DNA of 64,000 nucleotides from Fructobacillus papyrifericola (GTDB lineage: Bacteria > Bacillota > Bacilli > Lactobacillales > Lactobacillaceae), in contig NZ_JAAMFJ010000001.1 of assembly GCF_018437235.1 (NCBI RefSeq), forward strand, positions 1 to 64,000, read 5' to 3'. How positions within the stretch are numbered: the stretch's first letter is position 1; each line of letters begins with the position of its first letter. Shown piece after piece: positions 33,865-42,219 of this stretch. A program made the translations under genes and the position numbers. The notes under the pieces are model-generated. The model saw nothing but the letters and a program-made list of their open reading frames with translations. It was not told the origin of the DNA and made no database searches.

Positions 33865-36510
33865 TCACGGCCGCTTGCTAGGTGCAAGTGAGAACTTTCT
33901 TTTGCTCCAGAAAAGTAGCCAAACAATGCCTAGGCTAAGAATGGAAAGGCAAAGTCCCTGCCAGAAACGTGGCGGCGTGTAGGTTAAGACGACTTGGTGC
34001 TGGCCGGGATTTGTTTTTATGGCGAGCAGGCCGTTGGCAACGGTCTGCGTCTGAACTCTTTTGCCATCGACTTTTGCCTGCCAACCGGGGGCGGCTGGAA
34101 TGCTGGTCATAATCAAGGACTGGTCCTTGGTACTGGTGATTGTTCCCTCAATGCGCCGGGAATTGGCCTTTTTAATCTGCAAGGGGTGTTGCTTGAGCTT
34201 GGCTAGGTCTTCTTTGACCATCTGCTGGTCGAAGGCATAGAGGGCCAAGTCGTCGAGGTAACGGTTCTTCACACCAGGCGAAAGGGTGATGATCAACTGC
34301 TGTTCGCCGGTTTGCTGGCCGTTTCCTAAGTTTAGCGCCACCGTGTGGTTGTAGCCGCTTTCCTGCTTGAGCTTCTGCCCATTTAGACGCAAGGTGACAT
34401 TGGAAAGGCCCAGCGCGCCACCTAGGTTCAGGTAGTAGTTTTTACCTGCCTTAGCCTCGTAGGTTAAGACCAGAGAGGCCCCGTTTTTCTTATTAATCGG
34501 TGTCATGATGCCACCGGTAATTCGGTTCATGGGTTCCAGGTTGTTAGTGGCCGCTATGGTGAGTGGTTCCTGGGTCATGAATAGCTGCTTTTCTTGCCCG
34601 CTGAGGTAGGTCAGCAAGCGCTCTTGGTTAGCTAATGGGTAACGGGGGCTGATGGGCATCTTTAGGGCGTCCTTTGAAGCGGCGTAGGCGACGGGTAGGG
34701 CGTCGGTGTTTTCCTTAATGACCCAACCCTTACCAGCTGCAAAAGTCGGTGCTGAATCGTAGTCAAAGCGGGTACTTTTCTTTAAGGAGGCCGTCGACTT
34801 TTGCTGACGGTCCTTGCTCTCGGTCAAATAGTACTTATAGGAAAGTAAGCTGTCGAGCACGGTTGTCCCATTATTATAGGAAAGCTTGGAATCCCCTGAA
34901 ATCTGTCCCATCGTTTGGTAGAAGTTGGCCGATTGAGCGGGAAGGAGGGAGGAAAAGTGGGAACCGGCTTTGAAGTGACCGAGAAAGGCGTCGTTATAGG
35001 TTCGTCCCAGCCCTTCGGCCAAGCGGAACCAGGACTTGTCCTTGGAAAGGACTCGACCGGCCTGATCAACCTGCCGAGCTCCTGTTTGGTATTCCTTTTG
35101 GCTTAAGTAAGCCAAGTGATTCAACGTCATGGCCAGGTTGGCAAACAAGAAGGCGGCGGTTAAAACAAGAAGGAGGACTTTACGGACCTTGTTCTTTGAA
35201 AAGAGCAGGGCCAGTAAAAGCAGCAGGTAGCCGAAAAGGAAGGTAAGCAACTCCGGCTTATCCAGGTAGGTGACTTGGTCCAAGTAGAGGGAGCCGATAA
35301 TCGTAATGACCACCGGGCTGACCAAAAAGAAGAGTCGAGCTGGAATACTTGGCAGCCAGTTTTGCCCCTTTTCTTTTTGTTGATAGCCTTTGGCAGCCAG
35401 CGCAATCAATAGGAAGGAAATCAAAAAGGAGAAGCGGGCTGGGTACCAGACGGGGTACTGACCGCCGTGGAAGAGCAAGACGAGCGGTGTCCAAGTCGTG
35501 GCTAAGAAGAGAATGGCTAAGGCAAGAGTGGCCAGCGACTTTTCCAGCCAGGAGATGGTTCTTGCCGAAAAGAAGGCCCACAAAAAGAAAAGGACAATGG
35601 GGGCAACAAGGAAGTTGGCCTGGCCGGTTTGCATTTGGTCAAAGTCAAAGGAACCGGGGACGAATTTAAAGAAGAGAAAGGCCGGGTTGTTTTCAAAGCC
35701 AAGGGTCCAATTGGGCGCATGGGTTGTTTTACCTAATTGCAATTGGACCAAGGTTGGCAGCCAGAGCCAGGCGGTTAGACCAAGGGCTAGCAGGCTGGCT
35801 GGCAAGAGCTTTAAGAACAGGCGGCCGCTGCGCTTCCAGGCGCCCTCCATGGTGAGGGCCAAGGGCAAGTAGAGAATGGTAAAGAGCCCAATCATCCAAG
35901 CGATGTAGTAGTTGCAGATGAGAATACCGGCTAGGAGCAAAATAAAGAGGCCGGTTTTTTGCTTTTGAATAAAGCGGTGAAAAGACCAGATGTAAAGGGG
36001 CAGGAGAATGGCCGCGTCCAGCCAAAGGAGGTTTAGGGCGTTTGCGATGAACCAGGCTGAAAGGGGGTAGTTAATGGCCAAGAGGGTGATGGCATAGCCT
36101 TCAAGGTGGAAGACTTTCTTTAAGAAGAAGGCCATCGTTAAGCCGGCGGTGGCGACTTTTAACAGGGTGACCAGGAGAATCCAGGCCGGTAAGGTGCTGG
36201 CGTTTGCGAGCAGAAAGAAAAGGTTAAAGGGCGACATTAAATAGTAGGACCATTCGGCGACCATGTCTCCGCCTAGGCCAGAGGAAAAGGAGTAAAAAAA
36301 GGCCGATGGGTCCTTTAGCAAGGTTTCCTTAAACTGGGCGAAGTAGTCCAGGTACTGCTGGCCCAAATCGACAGTTAGAATGGTTGATGAACCAAAGGGG
36401 GCCATGTGGCGGTATATGAAATAGGTGAGCAGAAAGAAAAAAGGCAGCCAAAAAGAAAGGGCAACCGGTGAGTAAGTGATTTTTTCAAAAAGATTCTTAC
36501 GATTAGTCAT
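33865..36510 (-). CDS. YfhO family polytopic membrane protein
   Basis: 881 aa. About thirteen transmembrane segments spread over residues ~17-470, then a ~380-residue extracytoplasmic region and a final transmembrane helix (about 850-870) with a basic tail. The N-terminal FGSSTILTVDLGQQYLDYF and SFSSGLGGDM motifs are characteristic of YfhO, a GT-C-fold family linked to glycosylation of lipoteichoic acid and similar polymers. It has no strong ribosome-binding site (only TAAAG) before the ATG, suggesting low translation. No partner glycosyltransferase is adjacent. Confidence 0.85.
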   Translation of the reverse strand: MTNRKNLFEKITYSPVALSFWLPFFFLLTYFIYRHMAPFGSSTILTVDLGQQYLDYFAQFKETLLKDPSAFFYSFSSGLGGDMVAEWSYYLMSPFNLFFLLANASTLPAWILLVTLLKVATAGLTMAFFLKKVFHLEGYAITLLAINYPLSAWFIANALNLLWLDAAILLPLYIWSFHRFIQKQKTGLFILLLAGILICNYYIAWMIGLFTILYLPLALTMEGAWKRSGRLFLKLLPASLLALGLTAWLWLPTLVQLQLGKTTHAPNWTLGFENNPAFLFFKFVPGSFDFDQMQTGQANFLVAPIVLFFLWAFFSARTISWLEKSLATLALAILFLATTWTPLVLLFHGGQYPVWYPARFSFLISFLLIALAAKGYQQKEKGQNWLPSIPARLFFLVSPVVITIIGSLYLDQVTYLDKPELLTFLFGYLLLLLALLFSKNKVRKVLLLVLTAAFLFANLAMTLNHLAYLSQKEYQTGARQVDQAGRVLSKDKSWFRLAEGLGRTYNDAFLGHFKAGSHFSSLLPAQSANFYQTMGQISGDSKLSYNNGTTVLDSLLSYKYYLTESKDRQQKSTASLKKSTRFDYDSAPTFAAGKGWVIKENTDALPVAYAASKDALKMPISPRYPLANQERLLTYLSGQEKQLFMTQEPLTIAATNNLEPMNRITGGIMTPINKKNGASLVLTYEAKAGKNYYLNLGGALGLSNVTLRLNGQKLKQESGYNHTVALNLGNGQQTGEQQLIITLSPGVKNRYLDDLALYAFDQQMVKEDLAKLKQHPLQIKKANSRRIEGTITSTKDQSLIMTSIPAAPGWQAKVDGKRVQTQTVANGLLAIKTNPGQHQVVLTYTPPRFWQGLCLSILSLGIVWLLFWSKRKFSLAPSKRP

Positions 36511-36629
36511 GCTTTAAGAATACCAAAAAATCATCGAATTTTAGCGGAAAATTCGGTCAATATGGTAAAGTATAAGAGATTGAGAAGGAGTGTTTCACTC
36601 GAATTTTCTTGGAAAGACGAAGCGTTATT

Positions 36630-38672
36630 ATGAACCGTAACCGTTATTTCGAAGATGGCAACAAAAACGACGCCCGGGCCAACCTGCCTGGACGGCTAAA
36701 GCTCTTGTTTGGCCTCGTGATTGCCATTATTGCTGCCCTGTTAATTCAACTGGCTTTTTTGACCATTAAGCAGGGAGCTGGCTACCAATCTGAAGTGGAC
36801 CGTTCGGACCAAACCGTTGAAAAGGGGAACGCCCCCCGTGGCTTGATTTATGATTCAACCGGAAAAGTCATCACGGGCAATCAGTCGGCTTTGGCCATCA
36901 CCTACACCCGTGGGGCCACAACGACCACGACAAAGATTGCCGACGTGGCCCAAAAGTTATCCAAGTACATCAGCATTGACACCAGCCGTTTGAACCCCCG
37001 TTCAAAGGCTGATTACTACTTGGTGACAAATGAGAAGGCAGCCACAAAAGTCCAGACCGCCGTTAAAAAGGAAAACGCCAGTGAGGCCTCTGCCTGGTCA
37101 ACGACACAATTGAACACGGCCATGGCCCAGTACGTGATGAAGCACGACTTGGACAAGAACGTTGACGACAACGTGGCGATGATTTTCCAGAAGATGTCGG
37201 GGGCTTCGGCCTTATCGACAACTTATATCAAGGAGTCCGACATTTCAGACGACGCCGAGGCCAAGATTGCCGAACGGCTATCGTCCATGCCCGGTGTGAA
37301 GATTGGCGAATCCTGGTCCCGTAATTATCCTGAGGGCACGGACTTCCAGTCCTTGACTGGTACCGTGACCGACGAATCGGCTGGGCTGCCTGCTGACCGC
37401 CTGCACCGTTTGCTGGCCCAGGGCTACTCGCAAAACGAACCAGTAGGAACCTCGGCTTTGGAAAAGCAGTATGAATCCTTGCTGAAGGGTTCACCATCGC
37501 AGACGACGGTGACGACTTTGGGGAACTTGAAGACTTCATCGATTAAGTACGAGGGACAATCGGGTGATTCGCTTAAGCTGACCATCAACGCTGAGTACCA
37601 GAAGAAAGTCCAACAGATTCTTGAAGACAACCTGCCTGGTGGAAACGTTCAGGGTGCCTATTCAACGGTCATAAACCCCTACACCGGTGGCATTTACGCC
37701 ATGGCCGGGGTTAGTCGGGATTCTTCGACCGGAAAGAAGACGGCCAACCAGCTGGGGAACATTAACCAGGCAATTGTCATGGGGTCGGTTATCAAGCCAG
37801 CCGTTCTAGCAACCGGATTCCAGAAGGGCGTTGTGACGCCAACCTCCAACACCATGAACGATCAGGCGATTAAGATTCAGGGAACTCCTGAAATAACGTC
37901 TTACTGGAACAAGAACGGAACGCCGACGCCAATTGATGCCAGAACGGCTTTGGAAACGTCTTCCAACACCTACTTCGTTCAATTGGGGATGAAGATTGGG
38001 GGTCAGACTTACTCTTCTGGTTCTTCTCTGCACCTTCGTTCAGACGCCTTCCAGACGCTTCGAAATGGCCTGGGCCAGTTCGGCCTTGGAACCAAGACCG
38101 GCATCGATGTCGAAGGTGAAACGGCCGGTTATAAGGGGCTGACGACCGGAACCAACATCGGTAAGTATTTGTACGAGTCCTTTGGTCAGTATGATTCTTA
38201 CACGACCTTGCAATTGGCCCGTTACGTTTCGGCCATTGCCAATGGTGGATATTTGGTTCAGCCGCACTTGGTTGGCTCCGTTTTGCAGACGGACAAGGAT
38301 GGCAAGTACCAAAAGACGGTCTGGACCGCCGAACCACAATTACAGTCCCAGGTTTCCTTGACTGATGACGAGTGGAAAGTCATCAAGGATGGAATGTACC
38401 AAGTGGCCAACGGTTCTTCTTCTCACAACACGGGAACGGCCTTGCACAACATGACGCCAAAGGTCTATGCCAAGACTGGAACGGCCGAAACGTCGACTAA
38501 CGGGCACACGACTTTTACCGAATCAATGGTTGTCTATGTGCCGGGCACGCCTTTTGCCATGTCCTTGGCCATTCCAGGAATGGATTCCTATTTGGATGGA
38601 ACCAACGGACGAATTGCTAAGCAGATCATCGAAGCCTTCTGGCAGATGGTTGTGGCAAGCAACAATTCATAA
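36630..38672 (+). CDS. Class B penicillin-binding protein (PBP2B/FtsI-like transpeptidase)
   Basis: 680 aa from the ATG at 36630. Cytoplasmic N-terminus, transmembrane helix (about 24-46), dimerisation domain with the APRGLIYDSTGKVI pedestal motif, and a transpeptidase domain. The transpeptidase has SxxK in GSVIKPAV, SxN in ETSSNTYF and KTG in YAKTGTAE. It cross-links peptidoglycan in septation or elongation. No C-terminal PASTA repeats are present. The start is uncertain: GGAAAG is 13 bases upstream of 36630, a TTG at 36609 is in frame, and a better AAGGAG (36585-36590) lies too far up, inside a GAGTG/CACTC hairpin. Confidence 0.9.
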   Translation: MNRNRYFEDGNKNDARANLPGRLKLLFGLVIAIIAALLIQLAFLTIKQGAGYQSEVDRSDQTVEKGNAPRGLIYDSTGKVITGNQSALAITYTRGATTTTTKIADVAQKLSKYISIDTSRLNPRSKADYYLVTNEKAATKVQTAVKKENASEASAWSTTQLNTAMAQYVMKHDLDKNVDDNVAMIFQKMSGASALSTTYIKESDISDDAEAKIAERLSSMPGVKIGESWSRNYPEGTDFQSLTGTVTDESAGLPADRLHRLLAQGYSQNEPVGTSALEKQYESLLKGSPSQTTVTTLGNLKTSSIKYEGQSGDSLKLTINAEYQKKVQQILEDNLPGGNVQGAYSTVINPYTGGIYAMAGVSRDSSTGKKTANQLGNINQAIVMGSVIKPAVLATGFQKGVVTPTSNTMNDQAIKIQGTPEITSYWNKNGTPTPIDARTALETSSNTYFVQLGMKIGGQTYSSGSSLHLRSDAFQTLRNGLGQFGLGTKTGIDVEGETAGYKGLTTGTNIGKYLYESFGQYDSYTTLQLARYVSAIANGGYLVQPHLVGSVLQTDKDGKYQKTVWTAEPQLQSQVSLTDDEWKVIKDGMYQVANGSSSHNTGTALHNMTPKVYAKTGTAETSTNGHTTFTESMVVYVPGTPFAMSLAIPGMDSYLDGTNGRIAKQIIEAFWQMVVASNNS

Positions 38673-38683
38673 GCAAAATTAAA

Positions 38684-38720
38684 AGACCTCTTGGATTTTT
38701 ATCCAAGAGGTCTTTTTCGT
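38684..38720 (+). terminator. Terminator between PBP and fur-family gene
   Basis: AAAAGACCTCTTGGAT-TTTT-ATCCAAGAGGTCTTTTT, perfect long stem and T-run; may serve both convergent genes. Confidence 0.9.
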
Positions 38721-38729
38721 GTTTGATTG

Positions 38730-39131
38730 TTATTTAGCATCCGGTTCAACTCCGTACAAGTCGATGCGGTATTCCGTGATTTTGAGGCCGGTTGCAGCCT
38801 GAGCAGCCTTAATCAAGGGTGCTGGGTCAAAGTTGGCCGCATCGATGATTTCGTTGGTCTTGGTATTGATGACGTGGTAGTGGGGGTGGTCAGCAGCATC
38901 GTAGTGACGCTTGCCATCCGAAATACCATCAATAATCACAACCAGTTTTTTCTCAACAAACTTTTCCAAAGTGTTGTAAACGGTGGCTAAGGAAATGTGG
39001 GGCAAATCATTGTGGATCATTTCAGCGGTTGGGTGATTATCGTGGGTCATCATGTATTCAAGCAAGGTCAGACGCTGGCTAGTTGCTTTTAGCTGATGTT
39101 CTTGCAGAACGTTCTTTAATGGATTCAGCAT
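38730..39131 (-). CDS. Fur-family metalloregulator lacking structural cysteines
   Basis: 133 aa. The winged helix (about 10-80) has the Fur signature ISLATVYNTLEKF. The regulatory-metal region is retained: RHYDAADHPHYHVI provides the usual His/Asp ligands. There is no cysteine anywhere; the position of the first CxxC of PerR/Fur reads NTKT, and the C-terminal pair is also absent. It therefore cannot form the Cys4 zinc site. AGGAGG precedes the ATG. It is divergent from two VIT/CCC1 transporter genes, suggesting control of iron or manganese handling; PerR- or Mur-like activity cannot be assigned. Confidence 0.85.
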   Translation of the reverse strand: MLNPLKNVLQEHQLKATSQRLTLLEYMMTHDNHPTAEMIHNDLPHISLATVYNTLEKFVEKKLVVIIDGISDGKRHYDAADHPHYHVINTKTNEIIDAANFDPAPLIKAAQAATGLKITEYRIDLYGVEPDAK

Positions 39132-39143
39132 GTTAACCTCCTA

Positions 39144-39155
39144 GTTAATATTAAC
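39144..39155. promoter_or_regulatory. Palindrome GTTAATATTAAC upstream of the Fur-family gene
   Basis: A perfect 12-bp palindrome 12 bp upstream of the start codon. It is AT-rich like PerR/Fur half-sites and could allow autoregulation. Confidence 0.45.
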
Positions 39156-39173
39156 TTCATGTCAATTATAACA

Positions 39174-39214
39174 TTAGAATGAAACAATACAAACATTTCC
39201 TTAGAATGAAACAA
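39174..39214 (+). repeat. Direct repeat TTAGAATGAAACAA, candidate operator
   Basis: An exact 14-bp repeat at 39174-39187 and 39201-39214 (27-bp period) between the Fur-family gene and the first VIT gene. A related inverted copy, TTAGAACCATTCTTAA (39256-39271), covers the predicted VIT start site. Confidence 0.6.
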
Positions 39215-39223
39215 ACTAAATGA

Positions 39224-39252
39224 TTGACAGAAAAATGAATCCTTAGTATAAT
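39224..39252 (+). promoter_or_regulatory. Consensus promoter of the VIT genes
   Basis: TTGACA (39224-39229), 17 bases, TATAAT (39247-39252). This is a perfect sigma-A promoter, so strong repression would be expected. Confidence 0.85.
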
Positions 39253-39289
39253 AAATTAGAACCATTCTTAACAACAGAGGAGAACGCTG

Positions 39290-39964
39290 ATGGAGAAGCA
39301 ATCGTTAATGGCCCACAATAATTTGGTTCGGGCCGGTGTTATGGGAGGCAACGACGGGATTTTGTCCGTTGCTGGTATTATCGTCGGGGTCGCCGGAGCC
39401 GGTCAAAGTCTTGGGGCAATCATGCTGTCAGGCTTTGCTGGGACTTTGGCCGGGATGGTCTCGATGGCCATGGGGGAGTTCGTCTCCGTCCGGTCATCGC
39501 ACGATGCACAAGAAAAGGCCCGCCACAGTCAAGAATTGGCTTTGAAGAATAATTACGACGAAGAATTTAACTTTGTGAAAGAAAAGTACCGGGCCGATGG
39601 CATCTCAGAGGAACTGGCAACCCAGGCCACGGAAGAGATGATGAAGAAGGACCCGCTGGAAACAACGGTCCGTGAACGACACGGCTTCTCCTTGAAGTCA
39701 CAGGTGTCAGCCGGTGGGGCCGCCTTGGTGTCCTTTGTGACTTTTCCAACCGGGGCCGCATTGCCAATGGCCTTCATGGCGGTCGCCTCACCTAACTTGC
39801 GGATCATGGCAACTTTTTTGGCGGTGCTCATTGCTTTGCTGATTACCGGTTACCTGGCCGCCGTTGTTAACGGCGCCAACCGGACCAAGGGGGCCATCCG
39901 AAACCTCTTGTCTGGAATCTTGACGATGGTCGTGACCTTCTTAATTGGGTCACTCTTTAAGTAA
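39290..39964 (+). CDS. VIT1/CCC1 family Fe2+/Mn2+ transporter (first copy)
   Basis: 224 aa. Five transmembrane segments. The opening GVMGGNDGILSVAGIIVG is the family signature, followed by MAMGEFVSVRS and a cytoplasmic metal-binding helical hairpin rich in Glu/Lys (about 72-125), with Met residues in EEMMKKDPLE. The plant and yeast homologues move Fe2+ or Mn2+ into vacuoles; bacterial ones are thought to export these metals. GAGGAG lies upstream. The second copy follows after 11 bases. Confidence 0.85.
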   Translation: MEKQSLMAHNNLVRAGVMGGNDGILSVAGIIVGVAGAGQSLGAIMLSGFAGTLAGMVSMAMGEFVSVRSSHDAQEKARHSQELALKNNYDEEFNFVKEKYRADGISEELATQATEEMMKKDPLETTVRERHGFSLKSQVSAGGAALVSFVTFPTGAALPMAFMAVASPNLRIMATFLAVLIALLITGYLAAVVNGANRTKGAIRNLLSGILTMVVTFLIGSLFK

Positions 39965-39975
39965 GGAGTAGGAGC

Positions 39976-40692
39976 ATGACTGCAATCTTTAAAAAATGGC
40001 AGCAAAAGCGTGCCAATAAACAATCTGGTCAAACCATGGAAGAGCGCTTGAACACGATTCGAGCTGGAATTCTTGGATCAAACGACGGGATTTTGACCGT
40101 TGTCGGCGTGGTCTTTTCCGTAGCCGCCGCAACGTCCAACCGTTTGGTGATCGTTTTGGCCGGCCTTTCCGACCTCTTCGCCTGCGCCCTTTCAATGGGG
40201 TCTGGTGAGTTCGCCGCGGTTTCTTCCCAAGCCGATTCCGAAAAAGTCGCCGTTGTTCGCGAAAAGGCCCGGTTGAAGACCGACTTTGACGAACAGGTGG
40301 CAGACGTCGCCGCCTTTTACACGGATCGTGGGGTTAGTCCTGAAACGGCCAAAGCCATCGCCTGTGAATTGCTGGCTGAAAAGCCATTGGAAACGGTTTT
40401 GTCGGTTAAGTACGACATGACTCTGGGCCACTATGTCTCGCCAATTGCTGCTGCGGTTTCATCAACCTTTTCAGCAGCCCTCGGTGGGGTCTTCCCGCTG
40501 GTTGCCCTGCTGATTTTCCCGGTTGAATACCAGTATTTGGCAGCCATCTTGGCCACGGTAGTGGCTTCGGCCCTAACCGGCTTGCTTTCCGCCCTATTTT
40601 CACAGGGAATGGTTAAGCGTGCCATTTGGCGAAATATTTGGGTGGGCCTTGTTACCATCGCTATTCACTACGGCATCGGACTCCTGTTCTAA
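39976..40692 (+). CDS. VIT1/CCC1 family Fe2+/Mn2+ transporter (second copy)
   Basis: 238 aa. Same architecture as its neighbour: GILGSNDGILTVVGVVF, MGSGEFAAVSSQ, a cytoplasmic hairpin (about 90-145) and three C-terminal transmembrane segments. It has a longer basic N-terminus (about 28 residues). The two copies are clearly diverged, so this is an old duplication or a heteromeric pair rather than a recent one. Probably co-transcribed under the Fur-family-controlled promoter. Confidence 0.85.
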   Translation: MTAIFKKWQQKRANKQSGQTMEERLNTIRAGILGSNDGILTVVGVVFSVAAATSNRLVIVLAGLSDLFACALSMGSGEFAAVSSQADSEKVAVVREKARLKTDFDEQVADVAAFYTDRGVSPETAKAIACELLAEKPLETVLSVKYDMTLGHYVSPIAAAVSSTFSAALGGVFPLVALLIFPVEYQYLAAILATVVASALTGLLSALFSQGMVKRAIWRNIWVGLVTIAIHYGIGLLF

Positions 40693-40797
40693 TCAATTGG
40701 TTTAGTTTGGATTTTACGAAATTCGGGCTTTTCTTCTGTGATGAAACGAACTATAATAAACCTATCGAAAAAAGTTGAATTAATTGGAGGCTTTATT

Positions 40798-42159
40798 ATG
40801 AAAGTTGTTATTATTGGTGCATCCCACGGTGGACACGAATCCGCTCACGAACTCCTGACGCGCTACAGCGACGTTGACGTGACGGTTTACGAAGCGGGGG
40901 ACTTCATCTCCTTCATGTCCTGTGGAATGGAACTCTTCTTGGAGGGCAAGGTCACAGAACGTGACGCCGTGCGCAATTTCAAGCCTGCTGACATCGAACA
41001 ATACGGTGGTAAGGTTTTGGCCAACCACTTGGTCGAAGCTATTGACACAGACAAGCAAGAAGTGACGGTTTTGGATCAAACGACTGGTAAGAAGTTGACG
41101 GATTCATACGACAAGTTGATTATTTCGTCTGGTGTGTCACCAATGACTTTGCCAGTGCCAGGGGCTGATTTGGACAACGTCTTCTTGATGCGCGGCCGTG
41201 ACTGGGCAACCAAGATCGACGAAAAGTTGCACGACAAGGACGTGAAGAACGTCGTTGTTGTCGGAACGGGTTACATCGGAATCGAAGCCGCCCAAGTCTT
41301 TGCCGAAGCAGGCAAGAACGTAACGGTTATCGACATGATTAACCGTCCATTGGGGAACTACTTGGATGAAGAATTGGCCGGTCCAATCGCTGACGAATTG
41401 ACTTCACACGGTGTCAACTTGCACTTGGGCCACGGCGTTGCTTCCTTTGAAGGAAAGGGCGCGGTTTCAGCCGTAAAGGATGACGAAGGCAAGGCTTTTG
41501 ACGCCGACTTGGTCATCGTTGCTGCTGGTGTTAAGCCAAACACCAAGTACTTGGAAGGCACGGTTGACTTGGATGCCCGTGGCTTCATCAAGACCAACGC
41601 TTACTTGCAGACTTCTGCAAAGAACGTCTTTGCTATCGGTGATGCCATCAAGCCACTCTTTGCCCCAGCCCGTCAGGCTGCGCCAATCGCCTTGGCTTCA
41701 ACGGCTCGTCGGGAAGCACGCTACGTCGTTGAAAACATTGGTATTGACAAGCCTGCCCGCGCCTTTGCCGGCGTCAACGGTTCATCAGCCCTTTCCGTCT
41801 TTGACTACAAGTTGGCCACGACTGGTGTGAACGCCAACAACGCGTCAAAGATGAACTTGAACGTGGCTTCTGCCCTCTACAAGGCAACGGTTCGTCCAAC
41901 CTTCGTAACGGACGGTAACCCTGAAATCTTGGTTAAGTTGACCTTCAACCCTGAAAACCACGAAATCTTGGGTGGTCAGATTTTGTCAAAGCAAGACGTG
42001 ACGGCCCACGCCAACACGATTGCCTTGGCCATCAAGGGCAAGATGACTTTGGAAGACTTGGCCGAAGCCGACTTCTTCTTCCAGCCTGGCTTTGACCGCC
42101 AGTGGTCAGTTTTGAACTTGGCTGCTCAAACGGCCCTTGGTCAGATCCCATCCGTTTAA
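40798..42159 (+). CDS. nox: NADH oxidase / NADH peroxidase family flavoprotein
   Basis: 453 aa from the ATG at 40798, preceded by TTGGAGG; an in-frame ATG at 40738 has no such site. FAD-binding VVIIGASHGGHES at 2-14, redox-active Cys42 in SFMSCGM, NAD-binding VVVGTGYIGIEAAQ, and the second FAD motif FAIGDAI. It reduces O2 to water (Nox) or H2O2 to water (Npr) with NADH, regenerating NAD+ and allowing acetate formation via ackA. Oxidase and peroxidase cannot be separated by eye. TATAAT (40752-40757) lies upstream. Confidence 0.85.
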   Translation: MKVVIIGASHGGHESAHELLTRYSDVDVTVYEAGDFISFMSCGMELFLEGKVTERDAVRNFKPADIEQYGGKVLANHLVEAIDTDKQEVTVLDQTTGKKLTDSYDKLIISSGVSPMTLPVPGADLDNVFLMRGRDWATKIDEKLHDKDVKNVVVVGTGYIGIEAAQVFAEAGKNVTVIDMINRPLGNYLDEELAGPIADELTSHGVNLHLGHGVASFEGKGAVSAVKDDEGKAFDADLVIVAAGVKPNTKYLEGTVDLDARGFIKTNAYLQTSAKNVFAIGDAIKPLFAPARQAAPIALASTARREARYVVENIGIDKPARAFAGVNGSSALSVFDYKLATTGVNANNASKMNLNVASALYKATVRPTFVTDGNPEILVKLTFNPENHEILGGQILSKQDVTAHANTIALAIKGKMTLEDLAEADFFFQPGFDRQWSVLNLAAQTALGQIPSV

Positions 42160-42171
42160 TTAAATGAACAA

Positions 42172-42201
42172 GAAAAAAGAACGCCGAAAGGCGTTCTTTT
42201 C
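42172..42201 (+). terminator. nox terminator
   Basis: AAAAGAACGCC-GAAA-GGCGTTCTTTT with T-rich tail. Confidence 0.85.
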
Positions 42202-42204
42202 TTA

Positions 42205-42210
42205 TATAAT
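42205..42210 (+). promoter_or_regulatory. -10 element directly before the BrkB-like gene
   Basis: TATAAT ends 9 bases before the ATG at 42220, so transcription would begin at about 42217. No usual -35 is seen because the nox terminator occupies that place. Confidence 0.45.
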
Positions 42211-42219
42211 AAGAGTACT

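Noticed and set aside
36591-36606. TGTTTCACTCGAATTT as a parS site
   Set aside because: Only the first 8 bases match TGTTTCACGTGAAACA; the second half does not. It lies in the leader of the penicillin-binding protein gene as part of a GAGTG/CACTC hairpin.
36609-36629. TTG start 7 codons upstream for the penicillin-binding protein
   Set aside because: The only strong ribosome-binding site is about 19 bases away from it; the ATG at 36630 is the more conventional choice, though neither is well supported.
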